Assembly: GCA_015058015.1 (NCBI GenBank)
Contig: SVDM01000009.1
Span: 1 to 64,000 of the forward strand
DNA length: 64,000 nucleotides
Source of the DNA: Lachnospiraceae bacterium
GTDB lineage: Bacteria > Bacillota > Clostridia > Lachnospirales > Lachnospiraceae
Reading direction: 5' to 3'
The translations under genes were made by a program, and so were the position numbers. Position 1 is the stretch's first letter; every line of letters starts with the position of its first letter. This document shows, piece by piece, positions 54,063 through 63,406 of this stretch. The notes under the pieces were generated by a model. The model ran no database searches. It was not told the origin of the DNA and saw only the letters and a program-made list of their open reading frames with translations.

Positions 54063-54198
54063 TGACATCCGAAATATTATTCCATCGAGGACACGCTTTC
54101 GCTAAAGCTCCGACGTAACGGATTCTAAGTTCACTCTTACGAGTTCACTAAGAACCGACGTCTCCGATTGTCCCGATGAAATAATATTTTGGATGTCA
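54063..54198. repeat. Branched inverted-repeat element between khpA and rimM
   Basis: A long outer stem: TGACATCC, AAATATTATT, CATCG and GGACA (54063-54093) pair with TGTCC, CGATG, AATAATATTT and GGATGTCA (54169-54198), with single mismatches or bulges between blocks. Inside are small hairpins GCTTT/AAAGC (54095-54108), TCCG/CGGA (54109-54122) and an imperfect stem around 54124-54154. No gene. It may be a miniature transposon-like repeat or a structured RNA. Confidence 0.65.
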
Positions 54199-54200
54199 TA

Positions 54201-54228
54201 TTTCAATTAGTGATTTTGGTGATAAAAT
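54201..54228 (+). promoter_or_regulatory. Weak predicted promoter of rimM-trmD
   Basis: TTTCAA (54201-54206), 16-nt spacer, TAAAAT (54223-54228), immediately downstream of the branched repeat. Confidence 0.4.
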
Positions 54229-54291
54229 AGTATTAAATGCGATGAATAAAGCAATGAGCCCCTGAATTACAGGGGAGAAGGATAGGTTTTG

Positions 54292-54801
54292 ATGGATGAT
54301 ATTTTACAAGTGGGAGCTATCACTCAGACTCACGGCGTGAGGGGTGAGGTTAAGGTGTTTCCTACGACGGATGACCCAAAGAGGTTTAAGAAGTTGAAAA
54401 AAGTGTTACTTGATACCGGTAAGGAGTTTATCGAGCTTGAGATTGAGAGCGTGAAGTTCTTCAAGCAATTCGTTATCCTGAAGTTCAAGGGCATTGATAA
54501 TATTAATGACGTGGAGATGTACAAGAAGAAGAATCTTTACGTTACCAGAGAGAATGCGGTTCGGCTGGCCAAGGATGAGTATTTTATTGCAGATCTTATA
54601 GGTCTTGAGGTCTTCGAGGATGATGGCAGCAAGATGGGTGAGCTTAAAGATGTTCTTATCACCGGAGCTAATGATGTGTATGTGGTGGATGGAACGAAGT
54701 ACGGTGAAGTGCTTATTCCCGCCATCAAGGATTGTATCCTGAAGGTGGATATGGAAGAAAGACGCATGGAGGTGCATCTCCTGCCGGGACTTGTAGACTA
54801 G
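54292..54801 (+). CDS. rimM: 16S rRNA processing protein RimM
   Basis: A 169-residue factor for 30S head maturation, binding S19. N-terminal RimM fold with [17 protein letters not shown]-terminal PRC-barrel. ATG 54292 has AAGGA 9 nt upstream; an in-frame TTG one codon earlier is less likely. trmD follows 49 nt later. Confidence 0.95.
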   Translation: MDDILQVGAITQTHGVRGEVKVFPTTDDPKRFKKLKKVLLDTGKEFIELEIESVKFFKQFVILKFKGIDNINDVEMYKKKNLYVTRENAVRLAKDEYFIADLIGLEVFEDDGSKMGELKDVLITGANDVYVVDGTKYGEVLIPAIKDCILKVDMEERRMEVHLLPGLVD

Positions 54802-54850
54802 AAAGTTGCGAGTTGGGAGAACCAACCACGAGACTTGGTGAGGATAGATT

Positions 54851-55603
54851 ATGATTAGATTTACTGTTTTGACGATTTTTCCGGATATGATTAAGCAGGG
54901 CTTAGATACCAGTATCCTTGGTCGTGCCCAGGCGGCAGGCCACATATCCGTTGAAGCGATTAATATAAGAGACTACACCTTGGATAAGCACCAGAAGGTT
55001 GACGATTACCCCTACGGCGGTGGCGCAGGTATGGTTATGCAGGCCCAGCCTGTATACGACGCATACAAAGCTGTGGAGGATAAGTGTGCTTCCAAACCAA
55101 GAGTTATATATGTGACACCTCAGGGAAGAACATTTAATCAGGATTTAGCAAAAGAACTATCCAAGGAAGAGGAGCTGGTGTTCTTATGCGGCCACTACGA
55201 AGGCATTGACGAGAGAGTACTAGAGGAGATCGTAACAGACAATATCTCCATCGGTGACTATGTTCTTACCGGAGGAGAGCTTCCTGCCATGGTTATGATA
55301 GATGCTGTGGCCAGGCTGGTACCGGGAGTATTAAATAACGATGTATCCGCAGAGTTCGAGTCTTTTAACGACAATCTATTAGAGTATCCCCAGTACAGCC
55401 GCCCTGAAGAGTGGAACGGCAAGAAGGTCCCGGAGATCCTTCTCTCCGGTCATCACGCCAACGTAGAGAAGTGGCGGCGTGAGCAGTCCATAATAAGGAC
55501 CTTGGAGCGTCGTCCCGACCTCTTGGAAAATGCTAATTTAAGCAAGAAGGAGCAGGCCTTCTTAGAAGAGTACAAAAAATTGCCTTGCAATGTGCGTAGA
55601 TAG
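54851..55603 (+). CDS. trmD: tRNA (guanine-N1-)-methyltransferase TrmD
   Basis: A 250-residue SPOUT methyltransferase that makes m1G37 in tRNAs reading from G, preventing frameshifts. The trefoil-knot motifs are present: [22 protein letters not shown] and [14 protein letters not shown]. The promoter of rplS lies across its last codons. Confidence 0.96.
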   Translation: MIRFTVLTIFPDMIKQGLDTSILGRAQAAGHISVEAINIRDYTLDKHQKVDDYPYGGGAGMVMQAQPVYDAYKAVEDKCASKPRVIYVTPQGRTFNQDLAKELSKEEELVFLCGHYEGIDERVLEEIVTDNISIGDYVLTGGELPAMVMIDAVARLVPGVLNNDVSAEFESFNDNLLEYPQYSRPEEWNGKKVPEILLSGHHANVEKWRREQSIIRTLERRPDLLENANLSKKEQAFLEEYKKLPCNVRR

Positions 55604-55613
55604 ATGATATAAT
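55585..55613 (+). promoter_or_regulatory. Promoter of rplS
   Basis: TTGCAA (55585-55590), 17-nt spacer, TATAAT (55608-55613). The -35 and spacer lie in the trmD coding end. Confidence 0.7.
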
Positions 55614-55619
55614 ATGACT

Positions 55620-55706
55620 CTGTGAGATTACAAGAAAGATGGTCCGCTGGGGCATAGGCCTTAAGAACGTCATAATAACCTTAAGATTTATAGAAGGAGG
55701 ATCACA
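55620..55706 (+). promoter_or_regulatory. Structured rplS leader (L19 leader candidate)
   Basis: About 87 nt between the predicted transcript start and rplS. GGTC/GGCC and CTTAAG/CTTAAG can each form a stem. L19 leaders in Firmicutes are known autoregulatory RNAs; whether this matches that model was not testable by eye. Confidence 0.45.
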
Positions 55707-56051
55707 ATGAACGAGATTATTAAGAAGATCGAAGACGAGCAGTTAAGAGAAGTTGCCGAGTTTAACATTGGTGATACAGTAAGAGTTCACAACAAGATTA
55801 AAGAGGGTAACAGAGAAAGAATCCAGGTATTTGAAGGAATCGTTATTAAGAGACAGGGTGGAGGAAACAGAGAGACCTTTACCGTACGTAAGAATTCTAA
55901 CGGCGTAGGCGTTGAGAAGACATGGCCGATTCATACACCACTTATCGAGAAGATTGAGGTAGTAAGAAGAGGTAAAGTAAGAAGAGCTAAATTATTCTAT
56001 CTCCGTGAGAGAGTAGGTAAGAGAGCTAAGGTTAAAGAGTTAATCAAATAA
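55707..56051 (+). CDS. rplS: 50S ribosomal protein L19
   Basis: A 114-residue L19 at the subunit interface. Signature segments: [16 protein letters not shown], the VIKRQGGG turn and [25 protein letters not shown] precedes the ATG. It has its own promoter, leader and terminator. Confidence 0.97.
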   Translation: MNEIIKKIEDEQLREVAEFNIGDTVRVHNKIKEGNRERIQVFEGIVIKRQGGGNRETFTVRKNSNGVGVEKTWPIHTPLIEKIEVVRRGKVRRAKLFYLRERVGKRAKVKELIK

Positions 56052-56066
56052 GCTTACAAGATTTTT

Positions 56067-56095
56067 AAGAGAGCGATTTGTTCGCTCTCTTTATT
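56067..56095 (+). terminator. Terminator of rplS
   Basis: AAGAGAGCGA (56067-56076) pairs with TCGCTCTCTT (56082-56091) over 10 bp; TTTGT loop; then ATTGTTG. Confidence 0.75.
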
Positions 56096-56096
56096 G

Positions 56097-56125
56097 TTGC
56101 ACTTAAACCTGATAAGTAATATCAT
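56097..56125 (+). promoter_or_regulatory. Promoter of the first lepB, placed against its start codon
   Basis: TTGCAC (56097-56102), 17-nt spacer, TATCAT (56120-56125). Only 6 nt separate the -10 from the ATG, which has no ribosome binding site. Confidence 0.55.
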
Positions 56126-56131
56126 ATTAAC

Positions 56132-56701
56132 ATGAGCGAATTGAAGTTTTATCGGCACAGACGCCGTTTGAGTAAAAGGGTTAAAATTGAATATGCCATA
56201 AGGGCAGCAATAGCTGTGGGAGTAGTGGCACTGGGTATTATGCTTACCCTGGCATTTGGCAAGAAATACAAGATGACGGATATCTCCATGGAGCCGACTA
56301 TTGAAAATGGTCAGTCTCTGTGCATAGACAGGGTCAGATATCGTTTTTTTAAGCCGGGAAGTGGGGATATAGTAGCCTTTGCCAAGGATGGCGGTGAGCG
56401 GTCCGTGGTTCAGATTAAGCGTATTATCGCGGTACCGGGAGATAAGGTGTACATAAAGGGCGGCGCTATCTACGTTAACGACCGGGTATACAACGATAAG
56501 TTTACAGCCGAAGCTATTAAGAACTCCGGCAGTGCTGATAAGGAGATAACCGTTGGCGAAGACGAGTACTTCGTGATGGGAGATAACAGGAACAACAGCG
56601 AGGACAGCCGGTTTGAATCCATTGGAAATGTATCGGCAAAGGATATAATCGGCAAGGTGTGGTTTAAGAGCTCACCGATATTTAAGATGGGATTTGTATA
56701 A
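56132..56701 (+). CDS. lepB: Type I signal peptidase, copy 1
   Basis: A 189-residue S26 signal peptidase that removes signal peptides outside the membrane. One membrane anchor near residues 24-44; catalytic Ser in DISMEPTI, catalytic Lys in QIKRIIAVPGD, and box GDNRNNSEDSR. The start has no Shine-Dalgarno sequence and lies about where transcription should begin, so the mRNA may be leaderless. rbgA follows with 1 nt between stop and start. A second lepB lies one gene away. Confidence 0.93.
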   Translation: MSELKFYRHRRRLSKRVKIEYAIRAAIAVGVVALGIMLTLAFGKKYKMTDISMEPTIENGQSLCIDRVRYRFFKPGSGDIVAFAKDGGERSVVQIKRIIAVPGDKVYIKGGAIYVNDRVYNDKFTAEAIKNSGSADKEITVGEDEYFVMGDNRNNSEDSRFESIGNVSAKDIIGKVWFKSSPIFKMGFV

Positions 56702-56702
56702 C

Positions 56703-57554
56703 ATGAGTAATAATATACAGTGGTATCCGGGTCATATGACCAAGGCAGTACGGCAGATGCAGGAAGATATCAAGCTGATTGACTTAGTGGTTGAATTAGT
56801 GGATGCCAGATTGCCACTATCAAGCAAGAACCCGGATATCGACAACTTAGCAAAAAATAAATCAAGAATTATTATATTGAACAAAGCAGATCTGGCGGAT
56901 GATGCGGTTACGGCAGAATGGGAAGCCTATTTTAAAGATAAGGGCTTCTTCGTGGTGAAGATGGATTCCCGTAAGAATTCCGGTATGAAGGATGTCAATA
57001 ATATCATACAGGAAGCTTGCAAGGAGAAGATAGAAAGAGACCGTAAGCGTGGCATCAAGAACCGTCCGGTCAGGACCATGGTGGTGGGTATACCTAACGT
57101 AGGCAAGTCCACCTTTATTAATTCATATGCCAAAAAAGCAGCCACCAAGACGGGTAACAAGCCGGGAGTAACCAAGGGTAAGCAATGGATCAAGCTTAGC
57201 AAGACGTTGGAACTCTTAGATACCCCGGGTATACTGTGGCCCAAATTTGAAGATGAAAGAATAGGAATCCGCCTGGCCATAGCAGGTTCAATAAACGACC
57301 AGATATTGAATCTGGAGGACCTGGCAGGAGAGGCTATTGATTACCTGACGGCCAATTATAAAGGGGCTATTGAGGGCGTGTACACTGTCCCGGAGACAGG
57401 TGCATCTCACGAGATACTGTCTGCCATAGCCGAGAAGAGAAACTGCCTTAAAAAGGGCGGAGAACTGGATACGGAAAAAGCAGCCAAGATGTTCCTAGAC
57501 GATTTCCGTAGCGGCCGTCTGGGCAAAATAACCCTTGAAAAACCTGAGGTGTAA
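56703..57554 (+). CDS. rbgA: Ribosome biogenesis GTPase RbgA (YlqF)
   Basis: A 283-residue circularly permuted GTPase for late 50S assembly. G4 (LNKADLAD) comes before G1 (GIPNVGKST) and G3 (DTPG), the order expected for YlqF. It opens with IQWYPGHMTKA. ATG 56703 is preferred over an in-frame TTG 9 nt upstream. Its place after rplS is conserved in Firmicutes. Confidence 0.96.
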   Translation: MSNNIQWYPGHMTKAVRQMQEDIKLIDLVVELVDARLPLSSKNPDIDNLAKNKSRIIILNKADLADDAVTAEWEAYFKDKGFFVVKMDSRKNSGMKDVNNIIQEACKEKIERDRKRGIKNRPVRTMVVGIPNVGKSTFINSYAKKAATKTGNKPGVTKGKQWIKLSKTLELLDTPGILWPKFEDERIGIRLAIAGSINDQILNLEDLAGEAIDYLTANYKGAIEGVYTVPETGASHEILSAIAEKRNCLKKGGELDTEKAAKMFLDDFRSGRLGKITLEKPEV

Positions 57555-57605
57555 GGGTACACTTATTATAGGATTTTAGCGAAATAGAACAACCCGGAGG
57601 AAGTA

Positions 57606-58289
57606 ATGACTAATTCTAATGAGGATGATTTTGAGGTAGTCGATTTATCGAATGAAGCGAAAGAAATAGATGCTAATGACGATTATTACCGTGCCCCAAG
57701 AGGCAAGAAGAAAGAGAAGGATTCCAAGGAGCAGGAAGAAGGCAAAGAGCCTGTAAATGTTAAGCGTGAGATATTAAGCTACGTAATATACATCGGACTT
57801 GCCATAGTGCTGACATTTGTTATATTGACCTTTGTAGGACAGCGTATGGTGGTGCAGGGACCCTCCATGGAGAATACTCTTTTTAATAACGAGAGCGTAA
57901 TCGTGGACAAGATATCATATCGTTTTTCGGATCCTAAGAGATTTGACATAATTGTATTCCCTTATAAGCATGCCAAGGATACCAACTATATTAAGCGTAT
58001 CATCGGTCTGCCGGGAGAAAAGGTGCGAATCGACGGCGAAGGAACGATTTATATAAACGGCGAGGTATTACCGGAGTCTTACGGTCGTGAGAAGATTAAG
58101 AAGGCCGGACGTGCCGAAGAGGAGATTACTCTGGGGGATGATGAATACTTCGTGCTGGGAGATAACCGTAACAACAGTTCTGACAGCAGGGAGCCCTCTG
58201 TGGGCAATATCAAACGGTCTGACATCATCGGTCGTGCTTTCATAATATGCTGGCCCTTGGAGCGGTTCAGTGTTATCAAGCATCAGTAG
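57606..58289 (+). CDS. lepB: Type I signal peptidase, copy 2
   Basis: A 227-residue S26 signal peptidase with an acidic, charged N-terminal extension of about 55 residues, one membrane helix near 60-82, catalytic Ser in GPSMENTL, Lys in YIKRIIGLPGE and box GDNRNNSSDSR. GGAGG precedes the start. It differs clearly from the copy at 56132 in its N-terminus, which may give different location or regulation. Confidence 0.94.
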   Translation: MTNSNEDDFEVVDLSNEAKEIDANDDYYRAPRGKKKEKDSKEQEEGKEPVNVKREILSYVIYIGLAIVLTFVILTFVGQRMVVQGPSMENTLFNNESVIVDKISYRFSDPKRFDIIVFPYKHAKDTNYIKRIIGLPGEKVRIDGEGTIYINGEVLPESYGREKIKKAGRAEEEITLGDDEYFVLGDNRNNSSDSREPSVGNIKRSDIIGRAFIICWPLERFSVIKHQ

Positions 58290-58301
58290 ATTGAGGTAAT
58301 T

Positions 58302-59090
58302 ATGGCAACGAGCATTAGTGAAATAAAGAAACAATTTGAGGCAGCAAACATTGAGATGCTGCCTCAATTAATAAAAGAATATGAAGAAGATAGCAGAGCC
58401 GGGGTGCAAAACCTGATAAAGAAAGCTAACAAGCGTATAGCTGACTTAGAGGCGGAGAAGAAGCGTATAGCCGGCCTTTGGATATATGAGGACAAATACA
58501 GCGAATTCTCATGTATCTGCGGTATTGACGAGGCGGGACGAGGCCCCTTGGCAGGCCCGGTTGTGGCAGGGGCTGTGGTATTGCCCAGGGATACGGACCT
58601 GCTCTATATTAACGATTCCAAGAAATTAAGTGAGAAGAAAAGAGAGGAATTGTACGATATAATATATGAAAAGGCTATCTCTGCCGCTGTGGGAATCGTG
58701 GATGCACAAAGGATAGATGAGATAAATATCCTTCAGGCTACCTACGAAGCTATGAGGCAGGCCATTGGCAAATTGGCAGTTGTTCCAGACCTTTTGTTAA
58801 ATGACGCTGTAACAATTCCCGAAGTGCCAATGCGGCAAGTCCCCATAATTAAAGGGGATGCCAAGAGCATATCAATAGGCGCGGCAAGTATTATTGCCAA
58901 GGTTACCAGGGATAGGATAATGGTGGATTACGACAAGGAGTATCCCGAATACGGATTTGCAGGACACAAAGGATACGGTGCTGCAGCTCATATCGCAGCG
59001 ATAGAAAAGTACGGTCCTTGTCCTTTACATAGAAGAAGCTTTATTAAAAACTTTCATATTCCCCATGAAAGTAGCTGGAAGTACAGGTAG
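58302..59090 (+). CDS. rnhB: Ribonuclease HII
   Basis: A 262-residue RNase HII that removes ribonucleotides from RNA-DNA hybrids. The catalytic DEAG motif is in CGIDEAGRGPLAGP near residue 72, with further acids in NDSKKLSEKKRE and LLNDAV. The N-terminal extension of about 65 residues is usual for Firmicutes. It starts 12 nt after lepB. Confidence 0.96.
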   Translation: MATSISEIKKQFEAANIEMLPQLIKEYEEDSRAGVQNLIKKANKRIADLEAEKKRIAGLWIYEDKYSEFSCICGIDEAGRGPLAGPVVAGAVVLPRDTDLLYINDSKKLSEKKREELYDIIYEKAISAAVGIVDAQRIDEINILQATYEAMRQAIGKLAVVPDLLLNDAVTIPEVPMRQVPIIKGDAKSISIGAASIIAKVTRDRIMVDYDKEYPEYGFAGHKGYGAAAHIAAIEKYGPCPLHRRSFIKNFHIPHESSWKYR

Positions 59091-59123
59091 TTATACATTG
59101 TTTCATAAATGGGAGGTTTTACT

Positions 59124-61202
59124 GTGGCACTGAATATCGGCAACGGATTTATAGACAGAAAATCTTTCGGCAAATCAACAACGAGGCTTGAAGGCAGCTC
59201 CAATGTGGCCAAGTCGGAGTCTGCAAACGGAGGAAAGACCCTTACTATAGCGGATTTAAAACCCGGCCATGAGTTCAAGGCCTCTGTTTCTGATGTCAAC
59301 AATAATACAATTAAGCTGCGACTCTCCGACGGACAGCAGATAAGCGCCAGACTTGATGCGGCCGGAGAATTCAATATAGGAGATGATATTACATTTACGG
59401 TGAAGTCCAATGACGGCTTTACTATAGATATCACTCCCTCTAAGATACCTACGGAAGTTAATCCCACACTGCTAAGGGCTCTTGGGGCGGCGGATTTGCC
59501 TGCCACAGAGGCCAATCTTTCAATGGTTAATAATATGATGCAGGAAGGCATGCCTATAGACAAGGCAAGCCTGCAAAGCATGCATAGACTGGTGTTGAAT
59601 AATCCGGATGCACCATTACAGAACCTTATTCAGATGACTAAGTTCAATATTCCCGTGACACCTGAGAATCTGACCCAGTTTGAGAATTACAAGAACTTCG
59701 AGAACCAGATATCCAAGGAACTGTCCAATCTTTCAACTGAGCTTACAAAGAGTCTGGATGATATGGCATTTGCCACGGTAAAAGACGCAGTAACAGAGAT
59801 GACGAATCCGGAGCTTCCCACATTGTCTGAGGGGGGTGAGGCCTTGAGCAATGCCTTGCAGAATGCGGGAATAGCCATGACGGATGAAGAGATGGCACTG
59901 GTGGCTAATCTGGATATAAACGGCTCTGCTGAGACCATACAGGCGGCAGTGGATGCAATTAAGGACGGTAATATGCCACAGGCACTGGAATATAATGAGA
60001 TGCTTATAGATATAGCACTTGATACAGGGGCTGAGGAGGCAGTTGTTGTTGGAGTAGCGGAAGAAGAAAGCGTTACAGGTGAGGCTGCGGCCCAGGCTTC
60101 CGTTCAAGTGCCAGGCGAGACGGACGCAAATAAAGTGCAGAATCCGGTGCAAGATCCTGCAGGAAACCTTGCAAACGAGAATTTAAACGTGATTAAAGAT
60201 GGCGATAGTCAGAATACCATGGCCACTAGTACTTTGGATACACAAAATTCTGAAACTATTAATAATCAGGCAGGCCCACAACCCCAGGGGGCTCCTGAAA
60301 GCCTTGTGGCAAGCGAATCCACAATTGATACTACAAATGCGGAGGCTTCAAAGAATCTTACAGGTCAGCAGATGACGAATCCTACCCTGGCAGAAGAACT
60401 CTCCGTAACTCAAAGAAGTGACCTGGCAAACGCTTTAAAGGGCATAGGAATGAGCGAAGACCTTGTTAATGCTGTTAATGCAGGAACTATCACAGATAAA
60501 GAATTATTGAATGAAATTAAGGATAAATTTAATAACGACAAGGGAAGTATCAAGCAGATATTAGACCAAGCCCTACTCTCTAACAAGACTTATCAAAAAG
60601 TGTTGTCCAATGCCATATCAAAACAGTGGTTCTTAAAACCTGCGGAAGTGGGAGAAGAGCAGAAGGTTGCTAACCTATACGAGAAGCTAAACCGCCAGAT
60701 GAAGCAGGTGGCAGAGCAGACAGCCAACCTTCCTACAACGGGTAACAATATAATGCAGATGGCATCAGATACATCAAGCAATATGAACTTTATGAACCAT
60801 CTAAACCAGATGTATGCATATGTACAGATACCGGTGAAGATAAACGGCGAGGATAAGCAAAGCGACCTATACGTATTCTCTAACCGCAAGAACATGTCTG
60901 GCGGCGATGGGGAGATAAAGGCACTTCTTCACCTGGATATGGATGCATTGGGCCCGGTGGATGCATTTATGAAACTGCATGATACAAAGCTTGATACCAA
61001 GTTTACATTGGATGATGACTTATCCTACAAGCTTTTTGAAGACCATATAGATGAACTGATAACAAGACTGGAAGCAAAGGGATATAATTGTACCGTCAAG
61101 TTCGAGATGGGCAATGAACAGATAGACTTCGTGGAGGACTTCATGAAGCAGGGCCAAAGCGTCGGAGTAGTGCAGCGTTTCCAATTCGACGTAAGAGCAT
61201 AA
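59124..61202 (+). CDS. FliK-like hook-length control protein (YlqG position)
   Basis: A 692-residue Asn/Ala-rich protein. The C-terminal part (about 560-690) resembles the flagellar hook-length control domain (YVQIPVKINGE, LHLDMDALGPVD). The middle (about 290-430) is a low-complexity Thr/Asn/Gln/Glu stretch. GTG 59124 is the likely start: GGGAGG lies 7 nt upstream, while ATG 59109 overlaps that site. Position between rnhB and an FlhB-like gene matches ylqG-ylqH of Bacillus, outside the main flagellar operon. Whether it measures hooks or has another role is unknown. Confidence 0.75.
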   Translation: MALNIGNGFIDRKSFGKSTTRLEGSSNVAKSESANGGKTLTIADLKPGHEFKASVSDVNNNTIKLRLSDGQQISARLDAAGEFNIGDDITFTVKSNDGFTIDITPSKIPTEVNPTLLRALGAADLPATEANLSMVNNMMQEGMPIDKASLQSMHRLVLNNPDAPLQNLIQMTKFNIPVTPENLTQFENYKNFENQISKELSNLSTELTKSLDDMAFATVKDAVTEMTNPELPTLSEGGEALSNALQNAGIAMTDEEMALVANLDINGSAETIQAAVDAIKDGNMPQALEYNEMLIDIALDTGAEEAVVVGVAEEESVTGEAAAQASVQVPGETDANKVQNPVQDPAGNLANENLNVIKDGDSQNTMATSTLDTQNSETINNQAGPQPQGAPESLVASESTIDTTNAEASKNLTGQQMTNPTLAEELSVTQRSDLANALKGIGMSEDLVNAVNAGTITDKELLNEIKDKFNNDKGSIKQILDQALLSNKTYQKVLSNAISKQWFLKPAEVGEEQKVANLYEKLNRQMKQVAEQTANLPTTGNNIMQMASDTSSNMNFMNHLNQMYAYVQIPVKINGEDKQSDLYVFSNRKNMSGGDGEIKALLHLDMDALGPVDAFMKLHDTKLDTKFTLDDDLSYKLFEDHIDELITRLEAKGYNCTVKFEMGNEQIDFVEDFMKQGQSVGVVQRFQFDVRA

Positions 61203-61214
61203 AAGGTGAAACTT

Positions 61215-61535
61215 ATGGAATACAAAGATCCGAGAGACGAACAACTTAAGAAAGATAAAACCGCTGTTGCCTTAAAGTACGATCCCAGTGACATTGCGCC
61301 CAAAATCATCGCAACAGGTAAGGGATACATCGCGGAAAAAATCATAGACCAGGCCAAGACAGACGATGTGCCGTTGTATAAAGATTCGAAGCTTGCCAAG
61401 ACCTTGTCGAAACTTGAAATAGGTGACACTATTCCAAGAGAGCTGTATGCTGCAGTTGCTGAGATTCTGGTATATGTAGATAATATGGAGAAACTAAAAG
61501 CTAAGCTGGATGATGATGCGGGTAGAAGGCGCTAG
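61215..61535 (+). CDS. FlhB C-terminal-like protein (YlqH family)
   Basis: A 106-residue protein matching the cytoplasmic domain of FlhB (AVALKYDP, APKIIATGKGYIAEKI, IPRELYAAVAEIL). It has no membrane part, and the NPTH self-cleavage motif that precedes AVALKYD in FlhB is replaced by KDKT. ATG 61215 is preferred (AAAGGTG 6 nt upstream). It probably partners the FliK-like protein before it, but the role is unknown. Confidence 0.88.
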   Translation: MEYKDPRDEQLKKDKTAVALKYDPSDIAPKIIATGKGYIAEKIIDQAKTDDVPLYKDSKLAKTLSKLEIGDTIPRELYAAVAEILVYVDNMEKLKAKLDDDAGRRR

Positions 61536-61623
61536 GTGTATATTGCCATTGGAGATATAAGGAATCGTCAGAGTAAATGATATAATCAAATAGCTATAAA
61601 TAAGCAATAAATAGGGATTAACG

Positions 61624-61980
61624 ATGGAGAACAAAAGAACAATCGGTTCTAAGTATGAACAGATAGCAGCACAGGAACTGGAGAAGAAAGGCTACACAAT
61701 CTTAGAGCATAATTACAGGTGCGTAAAAGGTGAGATAGACCTTATTGCAAAGAAAAATGACACCATAGTATTTACTGAAGTTAAATATAGAATAAACAAT
61801 GTTAAAGGCAACCCTTCAGAGGCAGTTGATAAAAGAAAGCGCCGCAGGATATCGGGAGCAGCTCTCTTTTACCTTGCCACAAGGCTTAAAAGAATGGATG
61901 TGCCTTGCAGGTTTGACGTAATTAGCATATTGGATGACGAGATAATACATTTTGAGAACGCATTTGACTTCCAGTCATAG
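61624..61980 (+). CDS. YraN / UPF0102 family nuclease-fold protein
   Basis: A 118-residue UPF0102 protein. GEIDLIAKK...TEVKYR gives the D and ExK of the PD-(D/E)xK nuclease fold. It is often found near rnhB and may act in DNA processing, but no function is proven. A TATAAT at 61581-61586 could be part of a promoter; no good -35 was found. Confidence 0.92.
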   Translation: MENKRTIGSKYEQIAAQELEKKGYTILEHNYRCVKGEIDLIAKKNDTIVFTEVKYRINNVKGNPSEAVDKRKRRRISGAALFYLATRLKRMDVPCRFDVISILDDEIIHFENAFDFQS

Positions 61981-62044
61981 CTTTCTACTTTACAACATCT
62001 GCAAAGTATAGTAGTATCGTAAAGTTGAATTTTAAGGAGCGAAT

Positions 62045-63406
62045 ATGAAAGGTCACAAGATACTATCAGTAGTTCCGGGCTCTATCGCGGAAGAGATGGA
62101 GATCGAGCCCGGTGACATACTAATAAGCATAAATGAACAGACAATTGAAGACGTATTCGACTACCACTTCCTAGTAGAAGACGATTTCATCACCCTCCTA
62201 ATCCGGAAGCCTTCCGGGGAGGAATGGGAGATAGAGATTGAGAAAGAGATAGACGAAGACCTTGGGATTACATTTGACAACGGACTCATGGATAATTACA
62301 AGTCCTGTTGCAACAAATGTATCTTTTGCTTTATAGACCAGATGCCAAAAGGAATGCGTGATACTCTGTATTTTAAGGACGACGATTCCAGACTGTCATT
62401 TTTACAGGGCAACTACGTGACCCTTACCAATATGAAGGATTCGGATATAGATAGAATAATTCGCTACAATCTGTTTCCCATCAACATATCCTTCCAGACC
62501 ACCAACCCTGACCTTCGCTGCAAGATGCTTAATAATAAGAAGGCCGGTGAGGCGCTTAAAAAGGTAGATAAGCTCTACGAGGCCGGTATAGAGATGAACG
62601 GCCAGATAGTCTTATGTAAAGGGGTAAATGACGGAGAAGAGTTAGAACGCTCCATAAAAGATCTCACTCATTATCTGCCCTACTTACAATCGGTATCCAT
62701 AGTTCCTGTGGGAATTACTAAGTATAGAGATGGCCTTACTCCCCTGGAGTCATTTACCAAGGAAGATGCCATTAAGCTTATAGATATGGTGGAGGGCTGG
62801 CAGAAGAAGATATATCCGGAGCACAAGACCCACTTTATTCACGCCTCAGACGAGTGGTATATCTTAGCCGGAAGAGACCTGCCGGAGGAAGAATCCTACG
62901 ACGGATATCTGCAGCTTGAAAACGGTGTGGGAATGATGAGACTTCTAATGAATGAATTCGAAGAAGCTTTGGAAGCGGCTGTTGGAGACGACAGGCGGGT
63001 AGTGTCTCACATAGCAACGGGAAAACTGGCGGCGGAATTTATCAAATCGTTAATTAATAAAGCTAAAGTCAAATTCCCTAATATAGAGGCTACTGTCACA
63101 GAGATAGAGAATGATTTCTTCGGGCCCAAGATAACCGTTGCAGGGCTTATAACGGGACAGGATGTGATATCGCAGATGAAACCTGTCTTGGAAAAATATT
63201 TGGATGTTAAAGAATTGGGCGAGGGAGCACAGGGAAGTACAACTAAGCCCCGTCTTCTTATCCCCTGCAATATGCTTAAGGCTGACGAGGATATCTTCCT
63301 TGACGACGTAACTGTCGCGGACCTTGAAAAAACTTTACAAGTTCAAGTAATTACTGTAAAATCAAGCGGACAGGATTTGTTAGACGCTTTAATAGGGGTA
63401 GTGTAA
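62045..63406 (+). CDS. DUF512 radical-SAM-like iron-sulfur protein
   Basis: A 453-residue protein with an N-terminal PDZ-like domain (about 1-60), a CCNKCIFCFIDQMPKGMR cluster motif near residues 93-110 (cysteine spacing like a radical SAM or related Fe-S site), a TIM-barrel-like core and the DUF512 C-terminus. The family is conserved in Clostridia next to der, as here. The reaction is unknown. AAGGAG precedes the start. Confidence 0.93.
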   Translation: MKGHKILSVVPGSIAEEMEIEPGDILISINEQTIEDVFDYHFLVEDDFITLLIRKPSGEEWEIEIEKEIDEDLGITFDNGLMDNYKSCCNKCIFCFIDQMPKGMRDTLYFKDDDSRLSFLQGNYVTLTNMKDSDIDRIIRYNLFPINISFQTTNPDLRCKMLNNKKAGEALKKVDKLYEAGIEMNGQIVLCKGVNDGEELERSIKDLTHYLPYLQSVSIVPVGITKYRDGLTPLESFTKEDAIKLIDMVEGWQKKIYPEHKTHFIHASDEWYILAGRDLPEEESYDGYLQLENGVGMMRLLMNEFEEALEAAVGDDRRVVSHIATGKLAAEFIKSLINKAKVKFPNIEATVTEIENDFFGPKITVAGLITGQDVISQMKPVLEKYLDVKELGEGAQGSTTKPRLLIPCNMLKADEDIFLDDVTVADLEKTLQVQVITVKSSGQDLLDALIGVV

